Below are positions 48,244 through 55,756 of a stretch of 64,000 bases of DNA, piece after piece. The number at the start of each line of letters is the position of its first letter. Positions within the stretch are counted from its first letter, which is position 1. Source of the DNA: Desulfocapsaceae bacterium (GTDB taxonomy: Bacteria > Desulfobacterota > Desulfobulbia > Desulfobulbales > Desulfocapsaceae). The DNA lies in NCBI GenBank assembly GCA_031292275.1, contig JARLHL010000056.1, positions 25,079 to 89,078 of the forward strand. Direction: 5' to 3'. Under the pieces are notes generated by a model that was not told the origin of the DNA, did no database searches, and was given only the letters and a program-made list of their open reading frames with translations. The position numbers and the translations under genes are program-made.

Positions 48244-48444
48244 TTAAATTTTATTGACCTTGTCGGCAGCAGGACCTTTCGGGCCATCTACGATCTGAAA
48301 GCTTACACGGGCGCCTTCTTCAAGGGATTTGAATCCTTCCGACTGGATAGCCGAATAGTGGACAAAAACATCCTGTCCGCCATCTTGTTCAATAAATCCA
48401 AAACCTTTTGAATTATTAAACCACTTTACTGTTCCTTCTGCCAT
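48244..48444 (-). CDS. Cold-shock protein, CspA family
   Basis: 66 residues, one cold-shock domain: [20 protein letters not shown] with RNP1 KGFGFIE and RNP2 VFVHYSAI, ending [10 protein letters not shown]. An RNA/single-strand DNA chaperone. AAGGAG precedes the ATG. A clear terminator follows and a long leader of about 150 bases precedes, with an inverted repeat at 48591-48609, as is usual for cold-inducible csp genes. Confidence 0.95.
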   Translation of the reverse strand: MAEGTVKWFNNSKGFGFIEQDGGQDVFVHYSAIQSEGFKSLEEGARVSFQIVDGPKGPAADKVNKI

Positions 48445-48796
48445 GTGACTGCTCCTTTTGTACGCAGTTCCTTCCGGAACCGGATTAAAATAATCTGCTT
48501 TTCCCTATGGAGACGAGCAAGCGATGTGTATGCAAAAAACCGCAGAGCAGACTGACGCACCAGCAGCTGGCAGCATCATATATTTAAGCTTTGTGCAGTC
48601 TTTGCACAACAATAGAACGCCTGATATCATATGTCTTTTGGAAAAGCAATAATTTTCTGGCAGATTTCCTGAAAATGGCGGCCCCTGCTAGGCAATGTGT
48701 TACAATGCAGTATGAAATGGTCCGGTTTACGGGGTCTAAGAAGGCGGAGCTTCCTCTTTGACCGAAGGAAATGGGGCGACAACAAAGGTGATCATC
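48445..48796. other. csp upstream region
   Basis: 352 bases between csp and the uvrC 3' end. TTGTGCA-GTCTT-TGCACAA (48591-48609) is a perfect 7-base inverted repeat. On the minus strand TTGTGC (48609-48604), 16 bases and TTAAAT (48587-48582) could be the csp promoter, leaving a leader of about 130 bases. Confidence 0.5.
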
Positions 48797-50608
48797 CTAT
48801 TTCGGATGCAAAAATGCATGAATTTCTCCGGCCAGCTCCGGGCCGATCCCCGAGACTTCAGCTAACTGGTCAGGACTTGCTGCCTTGACCTGCCTGAGGC
48901 TGCCAAGGTGCCTGAGCAGGGCCCTTTTCCTCGATGGACCGACGCCCGGAATGGCGTCGAGTTCGGATCGCAGACTTGATTGGCCTCTGAGCTTCCGGTG
49001 GAAGGTGATCCCGTAGCGATGGGCCTCATCCCTGATCCGCATCAGATAGAGCAGGACCGGGTCGTGGGACGGGAGGATGATCGGGTTTTTCCTGCCGGGC
49101 TTGTAGAGTTTTTCGCCCTCGTCCTCCCGCTCTTTGGCGATGCCGATCCAGTCGACATCATCTGTAATGCCCAGGTCTTTCGCCACCTGGAGGGCCATCC
49201 CCAACTGGCCGCGGCCGCCATCCACCACGAAGAGGTCCGGCAGGTTGTCTTCACGCACTCCCCGGCTCAGCCTGCGTTCCAGGACCTCTCCCATCATCGC
49301 ATAGTCGTCTGGTCCGGAGACGGTCTTGATTTTATAGTGGCGGTAACCGTCCGTGCCGGGGTGTCCCTGCCTGAAGCAGACGAGGGAACCCACCGCCTGC
49401 CGGCCGCTGATGTTGGAGATGTCCAGACACTCTATCCGGTCGGGCAGACGGTTCAGGTGCAGCTTCTGCCGCATGGCCTGGGACAGGCTCAGCCATGACC
49501 GTTCCTTTCTGCCCTGCTCTGCAAAGATCTGTTCGGCATTGGCCTGGGCCATGGCGATGAGCTGCGTCCTGTCGCCTCGCTGCGGTATCGAGATCGTCAC
49601 TTTGGCGTCTGACATCTCGCCAAAGTGTTCGGCCAGGAGGTCCAGATCGTCAGGGGCGATGGACAGCAGGATCTCCTGGGGGAGATTGCCGCCGTCAAAA
49701 TAATACTGCTGCAGAACCTGTGCCAGAAGGGCCTGATCATCCCCATAGGGGTCTTCAAGAAAATAGGTGCGGCTGCCGCTGACGATCCCGCTCCGGATGA
49801 AGAGGATGGCGATGCCGACAGCGGCACCCTTACGAATCAGACCGAAGACGTCCTGATCCTTGACATGCCCGGCAATCACCACCTGCCTCTCCAGGGTCCG
49901 CTCCAGGGCCTGGATCTGATCCCTGATCTGACCTGCCTTCTCAAATTCCAGGGCCTCTGATGCCTGCCGCATCTGCTGACCGAGTCGGGCAACCAGATCG
50001 GTATTGCGCCCCTCGAGGATCATGAGGATCTTATCCACATGCTCGCGGTAGGTCGCCCTGACCTTTGGACCGGGATTGACACAAGGGGCGAGACAGTGTT
50101 TCATCTGCCCGTTAAGACAAGGTCTTTTGCGTGGACGCAGGACTTCATCCCTGCATCTGCGCAGGGGAAAGAGGGTGGTGATCAGTTTCAGGGTTGCCCA
50201 CATGGAGGAGGCCGAGGCGTAGGGGCCGAAATAGCGGGCGCCGTCTTTTTTTCGGCGTCTGGTCATCTGTACCCGGGGCCATTCCTCCTGTACGGTCACT
50301 TTGATCATCGGGTAGCTTTTATCATCCCGGAGGATGATGTTGTACCGCGGCTTATGTCGTTTGATCAGTGAGGCCTCCAGGATGAGGGCCTCCTTCTCGG
50401 TCCTGGTGATGATTGTCTCGACCCGCTCGACCCGTGCCAGCATTACCGCCGTCTTATTGTGTTCGGCACCGGAAAACCGGGCGTAGGAAGCCAGCCGTTT
50501 GTGCAGGTCCTTGGCCTTGCCGACGTAAAGGATGACCGATTTCTTCCCCAGCATCAGATAGACGCCGGGGCTGTGGGGGGTGGTCTGAAGGAAATCGACG
50601 GGAAACAT
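48797..50608 (-). CDS. uvrC: Excinuclease ABC subunit C
   Basis: 603 residues. N-terminal GIY-YIG nuclease (SPGVYLMLGKKSVILYVGKAKDLHKRLASY), UVR motif region (LGQQMRQASEALEFEKAGQIRDQI), RNase H-like endonuclease domain (ECLDISNISGRQAVGSLVCF, LFVVDGGRGQLGMA) and C-terminal helix-hairpin-helix (LDAIPGVGPSRKRALL). It makes both incisions in nucleotide excision repair with UvrB. Start ATG 50608 is chosen where the family begins; the frame continues upstream to 50785 without similarity. Divergent from the cobalamin riboswitch unit. Confidence 0.95.
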   Translation of the reverse strand: MFPVDFLQTTPHSPGVYLMLGKKSVILYVGKAKDLHKRLASYARFSGAEHNKTAVMLARVERVETIITRTEKEALILEASLIKRHKPRYNIILRDDKSYPMIKVTVQEEWPRVQMTRRRKKDGARYFGPYASASSMWATLKLITTLFPLRRCRDEVLRPRKRPCLNGQMKHCLAPCVNPGPKVRATYREHVDKILMILEGRNTDLVARLGQQMRQASEALEFEKAGQIRDQIQALERTLERQVVIAGHVKDQDVFGLIRKGAAVGIAILFIRSGIVSGSRTYFLEDPYGDDQALLAQVLQQYYFDGGNLPQEILLSIAPDDLDLLAEHFGEMSDAKVTISIPQRGDRTQLIAMAQANAEQIFAEQGRKERSWLSLSQAMRQKLHLNRLPDRIECLDISNISGRQAVGSLVCFRQGHPGTDGYRHYKIKTVSGPDDYAMMGEVLERRLSRGVREDNLPDLFVVDGGRGQLGMALQVAKDLGITDDVDWIGIAKEREDEGEKLYKPGRKNPIILPSHDPVLLYLMRIRDEAHRYGITFHRKLRGQSSLRSELDAIPGVGPSRKRALLRHLGSLRQVKAASPDQLAEVSGIGPELAGEIHAFLHPK

Positions 50609-50832
50609 GAGGGTCGCAAAAGGGGAGAAGCCCCGGATTATGGTGAAATATGTCGAACGGCAAAATCTCTGCCCACACTGTAGTTCTCTTTGGTCCGTAT
50701 GACAAGGATTCTCCCGGCTGTGATTCTCCTGCGGTCCGGACATCGCGGACGCCTCTTTCTGCCCGGGCCTCCCAAGAGCTGGCATCGGTCAGCAGGCAAT
50801 ACAACTGCTGCTTTACATTTTCTCCCGGATTG

Positions 50833-50860
50833 TTTACAAAGGGTGTACTTTAAAAATACT
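50833..50860 (+). promoter_or_regulatory. Candidate promoter of the riboswitch-bzaF transcript
   Basis: TTTACA (50833-50838), a 16-base spacer and AATACT (50855-50860). The -10 lies just before the riboswitch, so the transcript would start at its first helix. Confidence 0.45.
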
Positions 50861-50863
50861 CTA

Positions 50864-51043
50864 CCAGGTGCCGCCTTCTCCAATAGAGGGGTGGTGAAAA
50901 GGGAATACGGTGTAAATCCGTAGCGTTGGGCCAGCGCTGTAAGCGGGGACGAGGTGTGTGGAGATGCCACTGGCAGGCCGGGAGACCGGAGGGCCGGGAA
51001 GGCGCACACCGAGGGCGAGCCGCAAGCCAGAAGACCTGCCTGG
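50864..51043 (+). ncRNA. Cobalamin riboswitch
   Basis: The class hallmarks are in order: the first arm of P1 with AGGTGCC, then GGGTGGTGAAAAGGGAA, the GTGTAAATCC region, the GCCACTG core (50966-50972), a GC-rich side stem, and the B12 box AGCCAGAAGACCTGCC (51025-51040), whose ACCTG pairs back with CAGGT at the start. It is followed by an intrinsic terminator and then bzaF, so bound cobalamin should favour termination. Confidence 0.92.
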
Positions 51044-51067
51044 AAGAATAACGACTTTTCAGTCCGC

Positions 51068-51114
51068 AAAAGTCCGCCATGGAATCGCAGGGTTCCACGG
51101 CGGACTTTTTTTTT
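51068..51114 (+). terminator. Intrinsic terminator, riboswitch expression platform
   Basis: AAAGTCCGCC (51068-51078) pairs with GGCGGACTTT (51099-51108), with an inner TGGAA/TTCCA helix, and a run of nine T residues follows. It lies 25 bases after the B12 box and about 100 bases before bzaF. A duplicated GTCCGC just upstream (51062-51067) could take part in an alternative antiterminator pairing. Confidence 0.88.
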
Positions 51115-51215
51115 GCCCATCGACTGATCAGCATGGCTGAAAACGGCAGTGCCGGATTTTGGCCGGAAATGACGCCTGAGAAGAAGCCTTTTCAGGCAGA
51201 GAATAAGGAACGACT

Positions 51216-52550
51216 ATGAAGACACAGATTGAGCTGGCTAGAGAAGGCGTGATCAGCGCCCAGATGCAGAAGGTTGCGGAGGACGAGGGTTTCACGGGCG
51301 AGGTGATCCGGCAGAGGGTGGCAGACGGCCATATCGTCATCCCGGTCTGTCATTCCCGGCCCCAGCAGAAGGTCGCCGGTATAGGCAAGGGGTTGCGGAC
51401 CAAGGTCAACGCCTCCATCGGGACCTCTTCGGACATTTTCAATATCGAGCTTGAGGTTGAGAAGGCCAGGATGGCCGAGGCCGAGCAGGCCGACACGCTG
51501 ATGGAGCTGTCCACCGGCGGCAACCTGGATGAGATTCGACGGGCGGTGCTGGCCAACTGCAACCTTCCGATCGGCAATGTTCCCCTCTATCAGGCCTTTG
51601 CCGAGGCGGCGAAGGAATTCAGGAATCCAAACAAGCTCGAGGTGGAATATCTCTTCGAGCTGATCGAGAGGCAGCTGGCCGACGGCATTTCCTTCATGGC
51701 CATTCATTGCGGCATCAACCGGTTCTCCATTGAGCGCCTGCGCAAGCAGGGCTACCGCTATGGCGGGCTGGTTTCCAAGGGCGGGACCTTCATGGTCTCC
51801 TGGATGGAGTACAACGATTGCGAGAATCCGCTCTATGAGCAGTTCGACCGGGTCTGCAATCTGATGAAGAAGTATGACGCAGTGCTGTCGCTGGGCAACG
51901 GCATCCGGGCCGGTGCCATCCATGACAGCCATGACCGGGCCCAGATGGCGGAGATGGTGATCAACTGTGAGTTGGCGGAACTGGGCCGCGACATGGGTTG
52001 CCAGATGATGGTCGAAGGGCCGGGCCATGTGCCGCTGGACGAGATCGAAGGGAATATCATGCTGGAAAAAAGGATGAGCGGCGGCGCACCTTACTATGTG
52101 CTGGGACCGTTGCCCGCGGACTCGGGGGCGGGCTACGACCATATCACCTCTGCCATCGGTGCGGCCAGCTCCGCCCGTTACGGCGCCGATCTGATCTGCT
52201 ACATCACCCCGGCCGAGCATCTGGCCCTTCCCAATGTGGAGGATGTCCGGGAAGGCGTCAGGGCCACCCGGCTGGCCGCCCGCATCGGCGACATAGCCAA
52301 ATATCCGGATCGCAGGGACGTGGAAAAACGGGTGGCTCTGGCCCGCCGCGACACGGACTGGAAGGAGCAGTTCAGCCTGCTGATGTTCCCCGAGAAGGCT
52401 GAAGAGATCAGAAAGAGCAGGACGCCGGAAAATACCAATACTTGCACCATGTGCGGCGACTTCTGCGCCATGGAGCGGGGCATGTCCCTCTTCGAGAAGG
52501 ATATCAGCCCGGAAAAAACACGATGTAAAAAGGAAGGCTGTTCAAAATAA
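51216..52550 (+). CDS. bzaF: 5-hydroxybenzimidazole synthase BzaF (ThiC paralogue)
   Basis: 444 residues of the ThiC/BzaF radical SAM family: VNASIGTSSDI, ELSTGGNLDEIR, NCNLPIGNVP, HCGINRF, RGG-type SKGGTFMVSWM, EGPGHVPLDEI, GPLPADSGAGYDHI, and a C-terminal cluster motif CTMCGDFC. The spacing there is CX2CX3C, one residue shorter than the CX2CX4C usual in ThiC. BzaF converts aminoimidazole ribotide into 5-hydroxybenzimidazole, the first step of anaerobic lower-ligand synthesis for cobamides, while ThiC makes the thiamin pyrimidine from the same substrate. The cobalamin riboswitch in front points to BzaF. AAGGA precedes ATG 51216. No other bza gene follows on this strand. Confidence 0.85.
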   Translation: MKTQIELAREGVISAQMQKVAEDEGFTGEVIRQRVADGHIVIPVCHSRPQQKVAGIGKGLRTKVNASIGTSSDIFNIELEVEKARMAEAEQADTLMELSTGGNLDEIRRAVLANCNLPIGNVPLYQAFAEAAKEFRNPNKLEVEYLFELIERQLADGISFMAIHCGINRFSIERLRKQGYRYGGLVSKGGTFMVSWMEYNDCENPLYEQFDRVCNLMKKYDAVLSLGNGIRAGAIHDSHDRAQMAEMVINCELAELGRDMGCQMMVEGPGHVPLDEIEGNIMLEKRMSGGAPYYVLGPLPADSGAGYDHITSAIGAASSARYGADLICYITPAEHLALPNVEDVREGVRATRLAARIGDIAKYPDRRDVEKRVALARRDTDWKEQFSLLMFPEKAEEIRKSRTPENTNTCTMCGDFCAMERGMSLFEKDISPEKTRCKKEGCSK

Positions 52551-52566
52551 CCGCTCGGCCGAGAGG

Positions 52567-52585
52567 CGGCAAGGGGGTCTTGCCG
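52567..52585 (+). other. Hairpin after bzaF
   Basis: CGGCAAG-GGGGT-CTTGCCG is a perfect 7-base stem starting 17 bases after the bzaF stop. There is no T-tract, so it may be a weak terminator or a stabilising 3' hairpin. Confidence 0.4.
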
Positions 52586-52639
52586 GAAGAGCAGACCCCG
52601 TTGCCGTGCTGCAGGTGCCGCCGGGGTGATGGCGCTCAA

Positions 52640-53103
52640 TCACCAGTCGTGATGTCCTTCCTCGTGATGTTCATGCTCCCGCCTTTCCCAGGTCCTCTCG
52701 ACCTCTTCATGACTGATCCGGGGATGATCGTGATATTGATGCCTGAATCCGGGCGGGAGGCCGAAAATGACCGGCGGAACCCGTTCATGTTCTATGTGGT
52801 CCCAGGGGCCGCGATAAGAACGCGACCGGTACCAGTGGCCGTTGTACGGACGCCACCAGAATCCCTGCTGAAAGACAAGATCCCCTTCAATATCAGGGGC
52901 GATATAGATGTTCGTCCCGGAACGATGACCAACTGCGGGGGGGCCGGAATAACGAGGGGCGGCGGCAGGGGAAAGACCACTTCGGCCCTGGCCGCTGGGA
53001 CCACCCTGCCGGACGGCGCCACGACGCAGCCCTGGCTGCTTAATCCAGCACCTGCCAGGAGGATTATCGCGGCGCCCATGAGATATGATCGCTTAAAAGC
53101 CAT
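52640..53103 (-). pseudogene. Frameshifted lipoprotein gene, paralogue of the WRPY-motif gene at 33943
   Basis: From ATG 53103 (AAGGA upstream) the first frame encodes a lipoprotein signal (LLAGAGLSSQGC) and continues PPPLVIPAPPQLVIVPG. Near 52920 the homology jumps by one base to another frame: TNIYIAPDIEGDLVFQQGF and WWRPYNGHWYRSRSYRGPW, ending HHEEGHHDW at TGA 52642-52640. The paralogue at 33943-34431 reads straight through the same join (LVVLPGLNVYIAPD). One missing base in a short G run (CCGGGACG) explains it, so this is either a recent pseudogene or a sequencing error. The restored protein would be about 154 residues, exported, with a His/Glu-rich tail. Confidence 0.75.
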
Positions 53104-53221
53104 CGTTTTTTCCTTGTATGTAGTTTGAGGATACCGGAAGGTTCCGTCCCTGTGATGCATGCGGAAAGAGCCCCGACGGCAGAGAGGCCGGCCGTTTCCG
53201 TGCCGGCTTCAGACAGGTGAA

Positions 53222-53557
53222 TCAGTGGCCGATCTGTCTGCTGACCGCATTCTCCTGCTGATTGAGCGTCTTTTGTTCCTGTCGGGTGATATGACTGCCG
53301 TTCTGGCTTGCCATATTGCGCTCCTCCTGACGAATTTGCCGGTCATCCCTGTGCAGCTGGCGGCCTTGGGCCCTGGTCATGTCTCCCTTTTTGACCTCGT
53401 TGTGGATCCGTTTATTCTGGTTGTTGAGACGTTTGTTTACCTCATGGCGCCGGGGGTGGTTTTTTGCCCAGTTGGATTCGGCATAACTCATGGTGTTGCC
53501 GAATAGAAAAAGACTTGCCGCCATCATTACCAGTACCATCGTCAGTTTTTTAGTCAT
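53222..53557 (-). CDS. Small exported protein, Asn/Gln/Arg-rich
   Basis: 111 residues. Signal peptide MTKKLTMVLVMMAASLFLFGNTMSYA; the mature part is a charged helical region (EVNKRLNNQNKRIHNEVKKGDMTRAQGRQLHRDDRQIRQEE) like the short periplasmic proteins found with Spy/ECF clusters. Function unknown. ATG 53557 has GGAAG upstream and starts at the signal peptide; the upstream in-frame start at 53575 adds only 6 residues. Confidence 0.75.
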   Translation of the reverse strand: MTKKLTMVLVMMAASLFLFGNTMSYAESNWAKNHPRRHEVNKRLNNQNKRIHNEVKKGDMTRAQGRQLHRDDRQIRQEERNMASQNGSHITRQEQKTLNQQENAVSRQIGH

Positions 53558-53773
53558 GGTGTGTCTTCCTTTCATTCAATGAGGATATATGGACTTATGT
53601 CCCGTCTTGGAGGGCAATGGGTGCCCCTCCAAGACAATGCCCGACAGGGTATCCCTTGATATCCTTTGACGGGCATGCTTCAGCGTGTCACAGGGCAGGC
53701 GAGAGATTCACTGCCTGGAGCAGCCATCAGTACCTTCCTGTCTGAATCCGGAATCCGGCGGGCAACAGGTCCC

Positions 53774-54253
53774 TTACTCGGCCTGCTGGCCCATGCCGCT
53801 CCCCGGCATGGGGCGGAGTCCCTGGCCCTGTCTTTTATTCTGCCCTTCTCTGAATTCATTGACTATGGTTTCCAGACGTTGAAACCGTTCCAGGCCTAAA
53901 ATTCTTCTTACTTCCAGCAGAAAGGAGAACCGCTCGGTATCGAGTTTTGAGCGGGCGGCCTGGACCCTGGAAAACTGTTCGTAGGCGGCCGATTCATCGA
54001 GATTGTCTTTCTCCAGCAGGTTCTGGAGCTCGAATCGCTCTTTTTCCAGGGCGCCTTTCAGCTCAATGAGCTTCAGGCGGTTTTGCACGAACTGTTCATC
54101 CAGCTGTTTGAGCTGGTCGTCCGTCAACGCGAGCTTTTTGGTGACGGCCGGCATGTGCCACCATTTTCCAGCCGGCATCTGTGCCCCGGCGGAGCCGCAG
54201 AAGAGGAGAACGAGGGCAAGAACGAGGAGGAGGGAGAGAGTTGTTTTCTGCAT
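53774..54253 (-). CDS. Spy/CpxP-family periplasmic protein
   Basis: 159 residues. Signal peptide MQKTTLSLLLVLALVLLFCGSAGA, then a long helical mature domain with the family LTxxQ-like segment (KLALTDDQLKQLDEQFVQNRLKLIELK). Spy/CpxP proteins act as periplasmic chaperones or metal/stress sensors. It follows the anti-sigma gene by 38 bases, so it is probably a target of the ECF sigma factor here. Confidence 0.82.
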   Translation of the reverse strand: MQKTTLSLLLVLALVLLFCGSAGAQMPAGKWWHMPAVTKKLALTDDQLKQLDEQFVQNRLKLIELKGALEKERFELQNLLEKDNLDESAAYEQFSRVQAARSKLDTERFSFLLEVRRILGLERFQRLETIVNEFREGQNKRQGQGLRPMPGSGMGQQAE

Positions 54254-54291
54254 AATTGATCCCTTATCAGATAGTGTGGAGAATCTTGTTC

Positions 54292-54780
54292 TCAGGAACT
54301 GGGTGAAATTAATTCGAGCATCTCTTCATTGATGTTGACCTCGGACTCACCGGAAATATCCAGCCATGACTGAGGAAGATCGCTTTTTTGTAAGACGTTG
54401 ATCTCAGACATAAAACGTTCGTCTTTAATCATCTCGTCATAGAGCTTTTCCTGGGAACGCTCCTGGATGGTATGCAGGGAAAACAGTACGCCGATCACAA
54501 GGACGATCCCTGCGGCGGCCCCCAGGGCCGAGAGTGTGCGCCACTCCCGGGACCACCATGCGGTTTTCTGCGGTTTTCTGCCGGTAAGTCTGATGGTCTT
54601 CTGCCGGGTCGGTGCACTCATCCGGGCGAGATCGCCCAGACGGACCGCTGTTCTCTTCAGGTTTTCCCGTGCGGCCCGGCATTGCGGACAGCTGGCGAGA
54701 TGTTCCCGCACGGCGGCGGGCAGATCTGTTTTATCCACCAGGGACCGGATGATCTGATCATCATGTAAGTGGGCATTCAT
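54292..54780 (-). CDS. Anti-sigma factor, zinc-finger (zf-HC2) type
   Basis: 162 residues. The N-terminal HLASCPQCRAARENL carries the His-x3-Cys-x2-Cys zinc site of anti-sigma ZAS domains. A single membrane helix (ALGAAAGIVLVIGVLFSL, about 85-105) separates it from a periplasmic C-terminal part. It would hold the ECF sigma factor inactive until an envelope signal. Its ATG overlaps the sigma gene stop (ATGA). Confidence 0.88.
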   Translation of the reverse strand: MNAHLHDDQIIRSLVDKTDLPAAVREHLASCPQCRAARENLKRTAVRLGDLARMSAPTRQKTIRLTGRKPQKTAWWSREWRTLSALGAAAGIVLVIGVLFSLHTIQERSQEKLYDEMIKDERFMSEINVLQKSDLPQSWLDISGESEVNINEEMLELISPSS

Positions 54781-55409
54781 TCGAGTCCTCCCTGAATCAT
54801 CTCGATTAACGCGCTGTCTTCTTTGAATTTCTTGAGCGCTCTATAGAGATGAGTCTTTACTGTGCTTTCGTTTTTATTCAATGCCTGCGAGATCTCCTTT
54901 ATGCTCAGATGATCCATGAACCGGAGGAAGAACACCTCCCTCTCCAGGCGGGAGAGCCGGCTGGACAGCGTATTGATATGTTGCCAGAATTCTGTGTTTT
55001 CCAGTCGGACCGTCGGCGTGCTGTCAGGCCCATCCGATTCCTTTTCCGCAGTGTTGTCCCCGCCGAAGATATCAAAGAGGCTGAAAAACTGCCTTTTCCT
55101 GTGAAAGTCGTGGACGCAGTTGACCGCGATGCCAAAGAGCCATGAACGAAAACGATCACCGTCTTTCAGCCTGCGGATATTTTTATAGGCCCGCAGGCAG
55201 ACCTCCTGGGTGAGATCCTCTGCATCAAAGCGGGAGCGGGTCCGGTAGTAGATCATGCGGAATACCTCATCCTGAAAGATTCCGACAAGCCGTTCAAAGG
55301 CTTCCCTGTTTCCCTCTCTGGCCTTCTCGACAATCATGATCACATCATTGCCGGAGGCCGCTTCGAGTATGCAGTCGTTCTGCTGATCAGAATCCAGCAT
55401 GGATATCAT
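54777..55409 (-). CDS. ECF-type RNA polymerase sigma factor
   Basis: 210 residues. Region 2 is seen in FQDEVFRMIYYRTRSRFDAEDLTQEV and FRSWLFGIAVN, and region 4 in RLSRLEREVFFLRFMDHLSIKEISQALN and ESTVKTHLYRALKKFK. Typical two-domain ECF without region 1.1 or 3. It is coupled to its zf-HC2 anti-sigma gene by a 4-base overlap; the Spy-like and small exported genes downstream look like an envelope-stress regulon. Confidence 0.92.
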   Translation of the reverse strand: MISMLDSDQQNDCILEAASGNDVIMIVEKAREGNREAFERLVGIFQDEVFRMIYYRTRSRFDAEDLTQEVCLRAYKNIRRLKDGDRFRSWLFGIAVNCVHDFHRKRQFFSLFDIFGGDNTAEKESDGPDSTPTVRLENTEFWQHINTLSSRLSRLEREVFFLRFMDHLSIKEISQALNKNESTVKTHLYRALKKFKEDSALIEMIQGGLE

Positions 55410-55756
55410 GTTCTCTTAGGTGAACCTGCATCGTAGAGTTTGAAAGATAAATCTCTCTGTTGTTCCGCTGTTGCCGGCAGGGTCTCTGCAGTTTCGTCCG
55501 TTTGGGGGTCGCTGCGCCCAGAGGCATTTCCTCTGCCTTTACCGCTATAGACGAGAGCGGATAGTGATTTGTCTACAGGGAGAATAAAAAAACGGATTAT
55601 TTTTTTGCTTTCTGGAAGTATGTACCGCCGGTGCCGGTTTTTCAAGGGAGTCCCGATCAGGGGAAGGGGCCTGATAATCAAGCCATGCCGGTAAATACGA
55701 AGAATGGCGTCAGGGCGGGTCTGGCTGCGGGGGAGTGAATTACACGCCCCCGACTG
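55410..55756. other. Region upstream of the ECF gene
   Basis: 347 bases. A 91-codon frame (55406-55681) overlaps the sigma start by 4 bases but has no domain. The ECF promoter should be here; I could not assign one with confidence. Confidence 0.35.

Noticed and set aside
51216..52550. Plain thiC annotation
   Set aside because: The upstream switch is for cobalamin, not TPP, and the cluster motif spacing differs; BzaF is the better call, though not proven.
55406..55681. 91-codon ORF overlapping the ECF sigma start by 4 bases
   Set aside because: The overlap looks like translational coupling but the protein has no recognisable features, and the ECF promoter is expected here.
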